Shown piece by piece: positions 28,287 through 36,229 of a stretch of DNA of 64,000 nucleotides (positions within the stretch are counted from its first letter, which is position 1; each line of letters starts with the position of its first letter). Source of the stretch: Tistrella mobilis KA081020-065. Lineage in GTDB: Bacteria; Pseudomonadota; Alphaproteobacteria; Tistrellales; Tistrellaceae. The translations under genes and the position numbers were made by a program. The stretch lies in contig NC_017956.1 of assembly GCF_000264455.2 (NCBI RefSeq), positions 248,001 to 312,000 on the forward strand. The letters run 5' to 3'. The notes beneath the pieces were generated by a model. It made no database searches, was not told where the DNA came from, and worked only from the letters and a program-made list of their open reading frames with translations.

Positions 28287-29241
28287 CCTCGATGATCGGG
28301 TGGTGCAGGTCTGCCCGCTGCGGCAGTCGCGCGCGATAATCGTCGGGGCCGGTGTCGCCATGCGTGACCACCGAGGCGACCAGAGTCCAGGCCTGATGGC
28401 CGACCGACCAGAGATGCAGATCGACCACCTGCGTGTCGCCATCGGCCTCGAGCGCTCGTGTGATCTCGTGGCGCATCGCCTCGGGTGCCTGACGGTCGAG
28501 TAGCACACCGGCTGACTGCCGTCCCAGATCCGCCGACCACTTCAGGATGACCGCAGCCGCGAGCATGGCGGCGAGCGGGTCGGCCCAGAGCCATCCGGTC
28601 GCCCAGGCAATCCCGATCGCCGCGATCGCGGCAAGGCTGGTCAGGGCATCGGCCAGAACATGCAGCAGAGCCGCCCGGGCATTGGTGTCGAGGCCATGGC
28701 CATGGTCCTCGTCATGGGTATGGTCGTGGTGATCATGCCCATGAGCATGAGCATGACCATGACCATGTTCGTGCCCGTGATGATGGGTGAGGCCGAGTAG
28801 CGCTGCCGAGACCAGATTGACGACCAGGCCGATCACGGCCACCAGGATGGCGTCGCCATAGGCGATCGGGCGCGGATCGAACAGTCTGGCGACGGCTTCG
28901 CCCGCGATCACCAGTGCCGAGACGCCGAGCAGCAGGGCGCTGGCGAAGCCGGCAAGCTCGCTGATCTTGCCGCTGCCGAAACTGTAGCGGCGATCGAGCG
29001 CCCGGGCGCGGGTGAGCGCATAGGCGAGCGCTGCGAGCCCCAGGGCAAAAGCATGGGTACCCATGTGCAGCCCGTCGGCAAGCAACGCCATCGACCCGGT
29101 CAGCCAGCCGGTCACCACTTCGGCGACCATGGTGACGACGGTCAGCGCGATGACCGCATGGACCCGTCCTTCGACCGGGCGACGCACGGTCTGACCGAAG
29201 CTGTGGGCCGGTTGCCAGTCTTCAATCGGTCGGCTGTGCAT
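28246..29241 (-). CDS. dmeF: DmeF-like cation diffusion facilitator (Co/Ni/Zn efflux)
   Basis: A 331-residue CDF exporter. Six membrane helices between about residues 30 and 240, including GSMALLADGLHMGTHAFALG with the metal-binding Asp/His of helix 2 and HVLADALTSLAAIAAIGIA with those of helix 5. The loop between helices 4 and 5 (about 155-187) is extremely rich in histidine and aspartate, as in DmeF proteins that export cobalt and nickel. The N-terminal HSRPIEDWQPAHSFGQ also fits DmeF. The start at 29241 has GGAAGA upstream. No DmeR gene is adjacent. Confidence 0.85.
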   Translation of the reverse strand: MHSRPIEDWQPAHSFGQTVRRPVEGRVHAVIALTVVTMVAEVVTGWLTGSMALLADGLHMGTHAFALGLAALAYALTRARALDRRYSFGSGKISELAGFASALLLGVSALVIAGEAVARLFDPRPIAYGDAILVAVIGLVVNLVSAALLGLTHHHGHEHGHGHAHAHGHDHHDHTHDEDHGHGLDTNARAALLHVLADALTSLAAIAAIGIAWATGWLWADPLAAMLAAAVILKWSADLGRQSAGVLLDRQAPEAMRHEITRALEADGDTQVVDLHLWSVGHQAWTLVASVVTHGDTGPDDYRARLPQRADLHHPIIEVNRCRGDGPGHPA

Positions 29242-29290
29242 GACAATCTGTCTTCCGGTGGTGGATGTCTGGCGGGCGGGCGGCACGCCC

Positions 29291-30163
29291 TCAAAGGGTC
29301 GGAGCGAAGCTGCCCAGGATCAAGAGCGGCGCGACATGCCGGCGGACGACACCGATCCGCGAGGCCATGGCCAGTATGGGCATCATCCGCGGGAAAGGAT
29401 CAGCATAGGTCCAGCTGTGCTCGACCCGGAAGCCCGCAATCCCGGCCGCGAAGTCGTCCAGGCCGGCCAGCGTGAGGGCGAAGGGCATCGGCGGTGCGGT
29501 ATAGCCGGGTGTCACCTTAAGGCCGCGGCGTGTCTTGCGGGAATACCAGCCGGGGATGGTGTCGAAATAAACCTGTCCGCCGGGCAGCCCTGCTGCGAGG
29601 GCCGTCAGCAGCCGTGTCACCGTCATGGTATCGGGGGCATACATCAGCAGCCCTGCTGCGCTGACGAAGCACGGCCGGTCGGTCCCGATCTCGCTGATCC
29701 AGTCTTCGGGAGTGAAGGCCGATGCGGAAATCATACGGTTGCGTGGATGGGCAGGCAGCAGACGTCGGCGTAGCGCGATGCCCTCGGGCAGGTCCAGCGT
29801 CACCCAATCCATGCGGCCGTCATCGACCCGCCAGAGCTGGGTCTCCAATCCTTCGCCCAACGACAGCACCCGGATCGGGCGGTCATGCAGGGCGGCGAAG
29901 TCGCGGATCAACCGGTCGCCCAGCTTCGCCCGGATCGTATGGGCGGGGTGCGGGCGGCCGAAACGTCCGACGAAGTCGTAATTGATGCGGCGCAGCAGGT
30001 CCGCCGCGCGCGGATCGTCGAGCAGTTCTTCCCGCGGCACCCGCCCGGTTTCCGCCAACCCGACGCGATGCCAGAGCGGCCAGAGCATGGTCTCGGGTAC
30101 GCCGTCGAGGGAGATGGCGATGCGACCGCCGGTATCGCCGGCGGTGGACGGGAGGGGTGTCAT
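29291..30163 (-). CDS. LCM-family (PPM/TcmP-like) SAM-dependent methyltransferase
   Basis: A 290-residue methyltransferase of the leucine carboxyl methyltransferase family. The SAM motif is IRVLSLGEGLETQLWR (about residues 96-111), an arginine-containing RINYDFVGRFGRP precedes it, and WVTLDLPEGIALRR and AAGLLMYA give the later motifs. Relatives O-methylate polyketides and other small molecules. It is 49 bp downstream of dmeF's start on the same strand, so it could be upstream in one unit with dmeF. A Fur-like sequence sits 48 bp before its start. The substrate is unknown. Confidence 0.82.
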   Translation of the reverse strand: MTPLPSTAGDTGGRIAISLDGVPETMLWPLWHRVGLAETGRVPREELLDDPRAADLLRRINYDFVGRFGRPHPAHTIRAKLGDRLIRDFAALHDRPIRVLSLGEGLETQLWRVDDGRMDWVTLDLPEGIALRRRLLPAHPRNRMISASAFTPEDWISEIGTDRPCFVSAAGLLMYAPDTMTVTRLLTALAAGLPGGQVYFDTIPGWYSRKTRRGLKVTPGYTAPPMPFALTLAGLDDFAAGIAGFRVEHSWTYADPFPRMMPILAMASRIGVVRRHVAPLLILGSFAPTL

Positions 30164-30210
30164 GGGAGCCTCGTCAGGGGATGATCCCGAGCCGGCATGC
30201 TCGCATCATA

Positions 30211-30225
30211 TGCAAATAATAATCA
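30211..30225. promoter_or_regulatory. AT-rich Fur-like box before the methyltransferase
   Basis: TGCAAATAATAATCA matches 11 of 14 positions of the Fur 7-1-7 core. It is in an unusually AT-rich patch 48 bp upstream of the minus-strand methyltransferase start, so part of the match may reflect promoter composition. Confidence 0.35.
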
Positions 30226-30278
30226 ATCGCAGATTTTGCCCGGAATCGGGCGGCTGATCCCGGATCCGGATCATGTGC

Positions 30279-31196
30279 TCAGCCGTCGACTGGTCTCACT
30301 TCCGGGGGAACGGCGCCGCGACAGACACGGCCCATGGCAGTTGCATCGGCATCACCCGCCCCACGGCGCCAGACGAGGCCGATCCGGCGATGGCCGGCCT
30401 CACCTTCAACCGGGCGGAAGATCATCCGCCGCTCCCCGCCCCGCTGCCAGGCATGGGCTGCGAGGGCGGGCACCAGGGTGGTGCCGAAGCCGGCGGCGAC
30501 CAGCTCGCGCAGGGTCTCCAGGCTGGCGGCGCGGAAGTCGTCACCGCCGGGGCTGGGGCGGGCACAGGCGGCCAGCACTTGGTCGCGCAGGCAGTGACCG
30601 TCGGAAAGGACCAGCAGCCGGGCCGCGGTAAGCTCCGCTTCGCTGATTGCGGGCGCCTCGTCGGGCAGGGGGCGGTCGGTGTCTGCGGGCTCGACCGCGA
30701 AGAAGCCTTCGTCGAACAGCGGCGCCGCCTGCCGGCCGCGCAGTTCGACCGGCAGCGCGACCAGGGCGGCATCCAGCCGGCCGTCGTCGAGCAGCCCCAG
30801 CAGATTGTCGGTCAGATCCTCGATCACCACCAGGTCGAGCCGGGGGTGTGCCTGCTTCAGCGCCGGCAGCAGGCTCGGCAGCAGATAGGGGCCGAGGGTG
30901 GGGATCGCCCCCAGCCGGTAGGGTCCCTCCAGCGGCTTCGCCCGGTGCCGGGTCAGTCGCAGGATCGCCTGCTGTTCCGCCAGCGCCCGGCGGGCATGGG
31001 TCACGATGCGCTCGCCGGCCGCCGTCAGCCGCACGCCCTTGCGGCTGCGCTCGACCAGTTCCACGCCCAGATAGTCCTCAAGCTTGCGCAGCTGGGCGCT
31101 CAGGGTGGGCTGGGCGACGCCTGCGGCCGCGGCAGCCCGACCGAAATGGCCGTGATCGGCGATGGCCACCAGATATCTGAGTTCGGTCAGGGTCAT
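30279..31196 (-). CDS. oxyR: Hydrogen peroxide sensor and regulator OxyR
   Basis: A 305-residue LysR-type regulator. The N-terminal helix-turn-helix begins MTLTELRYLVAIADHGHFGRAA. The redox switch is intact: DGHCLRDQVLAAC gives Cys202 and Cys211, nine residues apart exactly as Cys199 and Cys208 of the E. coli protein. RLGAIPTLGPYLLPSLLPAL is the conserved start of the effector domain. Oxidised OxyR would activate peroxide defence genes; katA about 8 kb away carries a matching site. It ends 115 bp before the methyltransferase gene, on the same strand. Confidence 0.95.
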   Translation of the reverse strand: MTLTELRYLVAIADHGHFGRAAAAAGVAQPTLSAQLRKLEDYLGVELVERSRKGVRLTAAGERIVTHARRALAEQQAILRLTRHRAKPLEGPYRLGAIPTLGPYLLPSLLPALKQAHPRLDLVVIEDLTDNLLGLLDDGRLDAALVALPVELRGRQAAPLFDEGFFAVEPADTDRPLPDEAPAISEAELTAARLLVLSDGHCLRDQVLAACARPSPGGDDFRAASLETLRELVAAGFGTTLVPALAAHAWQRGGERRMIFRPVEGEAGHRRIGLVWRRGAGDADATAMGRVCRGAVPPEVRPVDG

Positions 31197-31329
31197 GGGG
31201 GTGGGCTGGCTCCGTGACGATCGGGACTGCCTATCGTGTCGATCCGCATTCGCCTCTACAAGTCCGGGGCGTGCTCCTGTATATAAGAGTGAAACTTAGA
31301 TTCATTCCAGTAGATGGAGTGTCCCGCCC

Positions 31330-31716
31330 ATGTCCGCCGATCGTGATCCCCGCATCGTCTCCGATCCGCGAAAACCCGCCACGGCCCGTGCTGGCCGTAT
31401 CGCTGCTGGCCGTATCGCTGCCAACCGCATCGCTGCGGGCCTGGCTGCGGCACGATCCGGCCTGCCCGCCACCATCGCGGCACTCGCGGTGGTCGTGCTG
31501 GCGGCCGTTGCCGTCACGGCCGTGCTGGACGGCGCCGAGGCGGCGGTGACGCTTGGCCTTGCCGGCTGGCTGCCGGTCGCCATTGCAGCGATTGCCGTCG
31601 GTGGCGGTGGCTCGGGACTGAAGCGGCGCATGATCCGCGGTTATGGGTTCACGGCGGTCCTGCCGCTGCTGCCGCTTGCGGTGGGCGTGGCGCTTGCCTC
31701 GCACGGCAGCCTCTGA
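31330..31716 (+). CDS. Small membrane protein with an alanine/arginine repeat, unknown function
   Basis: A possible 128-residue protein, not recognised as a family. After a charged start there is a short repeat (AGRIAA-GRIAA-NRIAA, residues 21-36), then three hydrophobic segments (about 46-66, 72-92, 106-124). GGAG lies 16 nt before the ATG, a long spacing. An AT-rich stretch with TATATAAG (about 31279-31287) could be its promoter. The frame shows the expected third-position GC, but no homologue is recognised and the opposite strand is also open, so this is uncertain. It ends 125 bp before proS. Confidence 0.42.
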   Translation: MSADRDPRIVSDPRKPATARAGRIAAGRIAANRIAAGLAAARSGLPATIAALAVVVLAAVAVTAVLDGAEAAVTLGLAGWLPVAIAAIAVGGGGSGLKRRMIRGYGFTAVLPLLPLAVGVALASHGSL

Positions 31717-31841
31717 GCCTGGAAGCTCTTGTTCTCGGCCCTGAAACGTGGATGATGCCGGCGAGTATGGGACCATGCGCATTCATGGCGCTTTCCCCGC
31801 CGTTCAACAGCCGTCGTCCAACACACAGGGACCTCCGTCCG

Positions 31842-33365
31842 ATGTCCAGCGCCCAGCGGAAGACCGCCATCCGTATCAGCCGTGCCGAGGATTTTCCGGC
31901 CTGGTTCCAGGAAGTGGTCAAGGAAGCCGAGATGGCCGAGCCCTCGGGCGTGCGTGGCTGCATGGTCATCCGCCCCTGGGGCTATGGCGTCTGGGAGCAG
32001 ATCCAGAAGCGCTTCGACCAGCGCATCCGCGAGACCGGCCACCAGAACTGCTATTTCCCGATCTTCATCCCGCTCGACCTGATCGAGAAGGAGGCGGCCC
32101 ATGTCGAGGGCTTCGCCAAGGAGATGGCGGTCGTCACTCATCATCGTCTGGTCCAGAAGGACGGCAAGCTGGTCCCCGACGGACAGCTGGAAGTGCCGCT
32201 GGTCGTCCGCCCGACCTCAGAGACCGTGATCGGCGAGGCCTTCGCCCGCTGGATCCGCAGCTATCGCGACCTGCCGCTGAAGATCAACCAGTGGGCCAAT
32301 GTGGTCCGCTGGGAGATGCGGCCCCGGGTCTTCCTGCGGACCAGCGAGTTCCTCTGGCAGGAGGGGCATACCGCCCATGCCACCCGCGAGGAGGCGATGG
32401 ACGAGACCGCGACCATGCTCGAAGTCTATCGCGAGGTGGTCGAGGACTGGCTGGCGGTGCCGGTGATCCCGGGTGAGAAGCCCGAGAGCGAGCGCTTCCC
32501 CGGCGCGGTGGAGACCCATTGCATCGAGGCGATGATGCAGGACGGCAAGGCGCTGCAGGCCGGCACCTCGCATTTCCTGGGGCAGAATTTCTCCAGGGCC
32601 GCCAATATCCAGTTCCAGACCAAGGATGGCGGGCTCGAATTCGCCTACACCACCTCGTGGGGTGTCTCGACCCGGCTGATCGGTGCGCTGATCATGACCC
32701 ATTCCGACGATGACGGCCTGCGGCTGCCCCCGGCCGTGGCGCCGGCGCAGATCGTGATCCTGCCGATCATCCGCGACGAGGCGAGCGAAGCCCAGGTGAT
32801 GCCGGCGGTCGAGGCGCTGGCGAAGCGGCTGTCGGGCGAACGCTATCTCGACCTCCCGGTGCGGGTCGAGGTCGACCGCCGCGACATGAATGCCGGTGAG
32901 AAGCGCTGGTCGTGGATCAAGCGCGGCGTGCCGGTGATCCTGGAAGTGGGCCCCCGCGACGTCGCCTCGGGCTCGGTCGCGGTCACCGAGCGTACGGCGC
33001 TCGACCAGAAGAAGGCGATCCTGCCGCAGGACGAGCTGGTCTCGGGCATGTCGGACCGGCTGGCGGCGATCCAGAAGCGGCTCTATGACGAGGCGGCCGC
33101 CTTCCGCGAGACCCGGATCCGCACCGACATCACCGATTACGAGGCCTTCCGCGCCTTCTTCTCGAAGGAGGGCAGCGACTTCACCGGCGGGCTCGGCTTC
33201 GTGCGGGCCCCCTGGTGTGGGACGCGGGAAAGCGAGGCGAAGCTCGACGATCTGGGCGTCACCATCCGCTGCCTGCCCTATGACCAGGGTGATGTGGCGG
33301 GCAAGGCCTGTGTGCTGACCGGTGCGCCTGCGACCGTGGAAGCCATCTTCGCCAAGTCCTACTGA
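31842..33365 (+). CDS. proS: Prolyl-tRNA synthetase, archaeal/eukaryotic type
   Basis: A 507-residue class II synthetase that charges tRNA-Pro. Motif 2 WEMRPRVFLRTSEFLWQEGHTAHAT is clear (about residues 163-187), followed by QAGTSHFLGQNFSRAANIQF and the anticodon-binding domain with KRWSWIKRGVPVILEVGPRD. There is no bacterial editing insertion between motifs 2 and 3, and the protein ends in the tyrosine typical of the archaeal/eukaryotic C-terminal zinc-like domain (KSY). The start at 31842 begins at MSSAQRKTAIR; upstream in-frame codons look non-coding. Monocistronic, with a terminator 71 bp after the stop. Confidence 0.93.
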   Translation: MSSAQRKTAIRISRAEDFPAWFQEVVKEAEMAEPSGVRGCMVIRPWGYGVWEQIQKRFDQRIRETGHQNCYFPIFIPLDLIEKEAAHVEGFAKEMAVVTHHRLVQKDGKLVPDGQLEVPLVVRPTSETVIGEAFARWIRSYRDLPLKINQWANVVRWEMRPRVFLRTSEFLWQEGHTAHATREEAMDETATMLEVYREVVEDWLAVPVIPGEKPESERFPGAVETHCIEAMMQDGKALQAGTSHFLGQNFSRAANIQFQTKDGGLEFAYTTSWGVSTRLIGALIMTHSDDDGLRLPPAVAPAQIVILPIIRDEASEAQVMPAVEALAKRLSGERYLDLPVRVEVDRRDMNAGEKRWSWIKRGVPVILEVGPRDVASGSVAVTERTALDQKKAILPQDELVSGMSDRLAAIQKRLYDEAAAFRETRIRTDITDYEAFRAFFSKEGSDFTGGLGFVRAPWCGTRESEAKLDDLGVTIRCLPYDQGDVAGKACVLTGAPATVEAIFAKSY

Positions 33366-33435
33366 TCGGCGTCCTGTTGATCGGCACGGCCCTGCGGTGA
33401 CCCTGCATCGCCGCAGTAATATTGCGCTGCACCAG

Positions 33436-33477
33436 AGCCATTCCTTCGGAAATTCCGCGAGGAATGGCTTTTTCTTT
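33436..33477 (+). terminator. Rho-independent terminator after proS
   Basis: AGCCATTCCT (33436-33445) and AGGAATGGCT (33460-33469) form a perfect 10-bp stem followed by TTTTTCTTT. Confidence 0.9.
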
Positions 33478-33574
33478 GCGATCCGGAAAAATCCTCCGGA
33501 CGGGCAGGGCGGGGGCTGCTATCGTTGCAGAAGGCCATGACCGGCCGTGCGACCGCCAGGCAGGCATCCGCAAT

Positions 33575-34030
33575 ATGGACGATTTCGCGCGTCAGTTCGA
33601 AACCGACATCCTTCGCTTGGCCTACGCCTATTGGCGTGGGCTCTGCGGCGACGCCGGCATGCCGCTGCGGCGCCAGATCGATCCGCTCGATCTGCGCCGG
33701 CTGCTGCCGAACCTGTTCATCTATGACGTCGTCCGGGCAGAGGATGGCAGCTGGGACTACCGCTTCCGTCTGGTCGGGACGCGGATCTCAGAAGCCCATG
33801 GCGGCGATCATCGCGGGCGGCTGCTGCGCGATGTCCATGGCGATCAGTGGTCGCGAATCGAAGAGGATTATCACGGCGTGGTCCGCACCGGGCGGCCGAA
33901 TTTCGCCCGCCGCTCTGGTTTCGCCATCGGCAAGGACTACGTGACCTATGAACGCATCCTGCTGCCGGTGAGCGATGCCGGCGATCGTGTCGATGCCCTG
34001 TTCGGTGCCGCCCATTACTGGATGGGGTGA
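33575..34030 (+). CDS. PAS-domain protein of the PAS_5 family
   Basis: A 151-residue protein that is essentially one PAS_5 domain, a family frequent in alphaproteobacteria: RLAYAYWRGLCGDAGMPLRRQIDPLDLRRLLPNLFIYDVV, then RFRLVGTRISEAHGGDHRGRLL and YERILLPVSD. No output domain is attached, so it may sense a small ligand or act as a partner of another protein. The ATG at 33575 was chosen because the domain begins right after it. It sits alone between the proS terminator and the DUF983 gene. Confidence 0.8.
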   Translation: MDDFARQFETDILRLAYAYWRGLCGDAGMPLRRQIDPLDLRRLLPNLFIYDVVRAEDGSWDYRFRLVGTRISEAHGGDHRGRLLRDVHGDQWSRIEEDYHGVVRTGRPNFARRSGFAIGKDYVTYERILLPVSDAGDRVDALFGAAHYWMG

Positions 34031-34177
34031 TGTGGAGGCCGCGACGTCGTGTCGCGTGTCACGCGACGAAACGTGCGCCCATATTGAGGATTGCGCATCC
34101 GTCCCGCCAGTTTCCGGGATCCCTTCCGCAGTCCCGTTCCCATCAGCGATGCGCCCCAGCCCCGAGGAGAAGAGCCC

Positions 34178-34603
34178 ATGCCGGGCCAGAACATGTCGGG
34201 CCAGGAAGAAATGGTCTGGACCAATGCAATGACCGAAGAGGCATCCGCCGAGCCGGCGCCGCCGGGCTTCTGGCGCGCGCTCCGTCGCGGCTTTGCCCGC
34301 CGCTGCCCCCGTTGCGGCGAGGCGCCGGCTTTCGACGGTTATCTGAAGGTGCGCGATCACTGCGATCACTGCGGCGAAGCGCTGGGCAGCTACCGTGCCG
34401 ACGACGCGCCGCCCTATTTCACCATCTTCCTGGTCGGCCACATCGTGGTGCCGCTGATGCTGTGGGTGGAGAAGGACTGGATGCCCGATCTCTGGGTGCA
34501 TGTCCTCCTCTGGATTCCGCTCAGCCTGATCCTGACCTTCCTGTTCCTGCCCCGCATCAAGGGGGCGGTGCTGGGGGCGATGGTCCATCTGGGTATCCAC
34601 TAG
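34178..34603 (+). CDS. DUF983 zinc-ribbon membrane protein
   Basis: A 141-residue protein. After a 40-residue acidic N-terminus comes RRGFARRCPRCGEAPAFDGYLKVRDHCDHCGEAL, a four-cysteine zinc ribbon (CxxC...CxxC, about residues 49-71), then two membrane helices (about 83-103 and 110-130). DUF983 genes often lie beside cytochrome oxidase assembly genes in alphaproteobacteria, but none is present here. GAGGAGAAG precedes the ATG. Confidence 0.88.
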   Translation: MPGQNMSGQEEMVWTNAMTEEASAEPAPPGFWRALRRGFARRCPRCGEAPAFDGYLKVRDHCDHCGEALGSYRADDAPPYFTIFLVGHIVVPLMLWVEKDWMPDLWVHVLLWIPLSLILTFLFLPRIKGAVLGAMVHLGIH

Positions 34604-34635
34604 AACCCTCTGCCCGCGCAGGTCCGGGTTCCCGG

Positions 34636-34673
34636 AACGCCCGTGTCCTTTTTGAGGGGCATGGGCGTTTTTT
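34636..34673 (+). terminator. Rho-independent terminator after the DUF983 gene
   Basis: AACGCCCGTG (34636-34645) pairs with CATGGGCGTT (34660-34669) with one G-U pair, followed by a run of T to 34673. Confidence 0.85.
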
Positions 34674-34725
34674 CGTGGTTTGACCGGCACTTCCGCATTC
34701 GGCGGCTTGGTAATCGGTGACGCAG

Positions 34726-34741
34726 GACCTATGTCTAGGTC
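34726..34741. promoter_or_regulatory. 16-bp inverted repeat upstream of a MarR gene
   Basis: GACCTA and TAGGTC flank TGTC, 115 bp before the MarR start. It is a plausible autoregulatory operator; no firm -35/-10 pair was identified around it. Confidence 0.4.
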
Positions 34742-34855
34742 ATGGGGATGCGGTTTCCGATCGGGGATCTCCCGAGAAGATCACGATCGGCCGCGGCATC
34801 CCGTCCGAATGACGTACCCATCCTCGAATTCGTCCTCGAACCAGAGGGAGGCAGG

Positions 34856-35302
34856 ATGCAGCCCGTCGAAGAGCTTCGCTATCTGATCCTGGCGGCACAG
34901 CGCGAAGCCTACCGTCAGCTCGCCGACCGGCTGCGGCCGCTCGGCCTTACGCCCTCCCAGGCGGAGGTGCTGACGGTCTTGGCCCAGCGTGAGCCCCTGT
35001 CACTGGTCGATCTGGGCGAGTTGCTGGTCTGCGAGACCGGCAGCCCCAGCCGGCTGGTCAATGGTCTGGTCGAACACGGCCTGGTGCGCCGGGACCGTTC
35101 CGACACCGATCGTCGGATGATCACGCTCACCCTCACCGACCGCGGCCGGTCCCAGGTCCAGCGGCTGACCGATATCGACCGTCAGTATCACGCCGACATG
35201 TCGCGCCGGTTGAACGGTGATGATCTCGAGCACGTAACACACGCCCTCTGGCAGCTGGTCGGTGACCGGCCGGCCGGCCGGGCTCTGCAGAAACGGCGCT
35301 GA
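34856..35302 (+). CDS. MarR-family transcriptional regulator
   Basis: A 148-residue winged-helix protein: LTPSQAEVLTVLAQREPLSLVDLGELLVCETGSPSRLVNGLVEHGLVRRD (about residues 28-77) and the wing SDTDRRMITLTLTDRG. The start at 34856 has GGGAGG upstream; a longer reading from 34742 would run through the operator-like repeat. It is preceded by its own dyad and converges with the GntR gene, so its target is probably itself or a distant gene. CETG in the recognition region is unusual in having a cysteine. Confidence 0.85.
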   Translation: MQPVEELRYLILAAQREAYRQLADRLRPLGLTPSQAEVLTVLAQREPLSLVDLGELLVCETGSPSRLVNGLVEHGLVRRDRSDTDRRMITLTLTDRGRSQVQRLTDIDRQYHADMSRRLNGDDLEHVTHALWQLVGDRPAGRALQKRR

Positions 35303-35333
35303 GGGGAGCCTCACCTTCAGCCGGGGGAAACGC

Positions 35334-36050
35334 TCAGCCGGGACCGAACATCGCGACCACCCTCTGCCGGGCCGTGCCGATATGATAGTCGCTCGCCTCC
35401 GCGAAACTCGTCGCGTCGCCTGACCGGAGCGCGTCGAGCAAAGGCTCGTGGGTGCGGGCGATTTCGTGCGGGTCGTCGTAAAGCCGGCCGATCATGGCAA
35501 TGCCATAGCGGGTCTCGGCGGTCAGCTCGTCGAAGACCTTGAGCAGGCGGCGATTGCCGGCGAAGACGCAGATCATGCGGTGGAACTTCAGATCCTCCTC
35601 GATCTGACGGTCGCCATCACCTGCCTCGGCCAGACGATGGAGCAGCTGCACCTGGGCCGACAGGGCGGTATCCATTTCGGGCGTCAACCGGCCTGCCAGC
35701 AATCCGCCTGCATGGCGTTCCAGGCACATGCGCAGATCATAGATCTGGTCCAGATCCGCCGCATCGAAGCTGCGGACGAAGAAGCCCCGGCGCGGCACCG
35801 CGACCACCAGCCCCCGGTTTTCCAGCAGGCGGGCCGCCTCGCGTACTGGCGCGCGACTCACCCCCAGATCGCGCGCGATGGTCGCCTCGGTCAACCGGGC
35901 GCCAGGGGCAAATCCCCCCTTCATGATCGCCTCGGTCAGGACCTGGGCGATGCGGTTGACCAGGTCGTCCTGCGTCAGCGCCGCAAGCTGCGGCGTGGCC
36001 TGGGTACCTGGGGCACTATGCGGGGGGCGTGTCGGTCCGGTTGCGGTCAT
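35334..36050 (-). CDS. GntR-family (FCD) regulator of the 36-46 kb locus
   Basis: A 238-residue FadR-subfamily repressor. N-terminal winged helix: LTEATIARDLGVSRAPVREAARLLENRGLVVAVPRRGFFVR (about residues 53-93). The FCD effector domain (about 98-230) has the metal-binding pattern with D and H residues in DLRMCLERHAGG, EEDLKFHRMI and ARTHEPLLDAL. It is divergent from the class II aldolase gene and a perfect palindrome lies between them. By position it should respond to the substrate of the adjacent operon. Confidence 0.88.
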   Translation of the reverse strand: MTATGPTRPPHSAPGTQATPQLAALTQDDLVNRIAQVLTEAIMKGGFAPGARLTEATIARDLGVSRAPVREAARLLENRGLVVAVPRRGFFVRSFDAADLDQIYDLRMCLERHAGGLLAGRLTPEMDTALSAQVQLLHRLAEAGDGDRQIEEDLKFHRMICVFAGNRRLLKVFDELTAETRYGIAMIGRLYDDPHEIARTHEPLLDALRSGDATSFAEASDYHIGTARQRVVAMFGPG

Positions 36051-36097
36051 ATGTCACCTCTCCCTTGCGACTATGCCCGAAACATGGTCGAATGTCG

Positions 36098-36109
36098 ATT
36101 GTCGACAAT
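36098..36109. promoter_or_regulatory. 12-bp perfect palindrome, GntR operator candidate
   Basis: ATTGTCGACAAT lies 48 bp before the GntR start and 121 bp before the aldolase start. Half-sites with GT..AC symmetry are what FCD-type GntR dimers usually bind. Confidence 0.6.
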
Positions 36110-36229
36110 TTGCAACGCGACATTCCGCCGCCCCCGCTTCGCGCTTGCTGAACCAGAGGCTCGTCGACCGCCGTTTCCGCCCCTGTTGCCGGGGCGTCGC
36201 ATTCGTCATCTCCGCGCGAGGTCCGCCCG

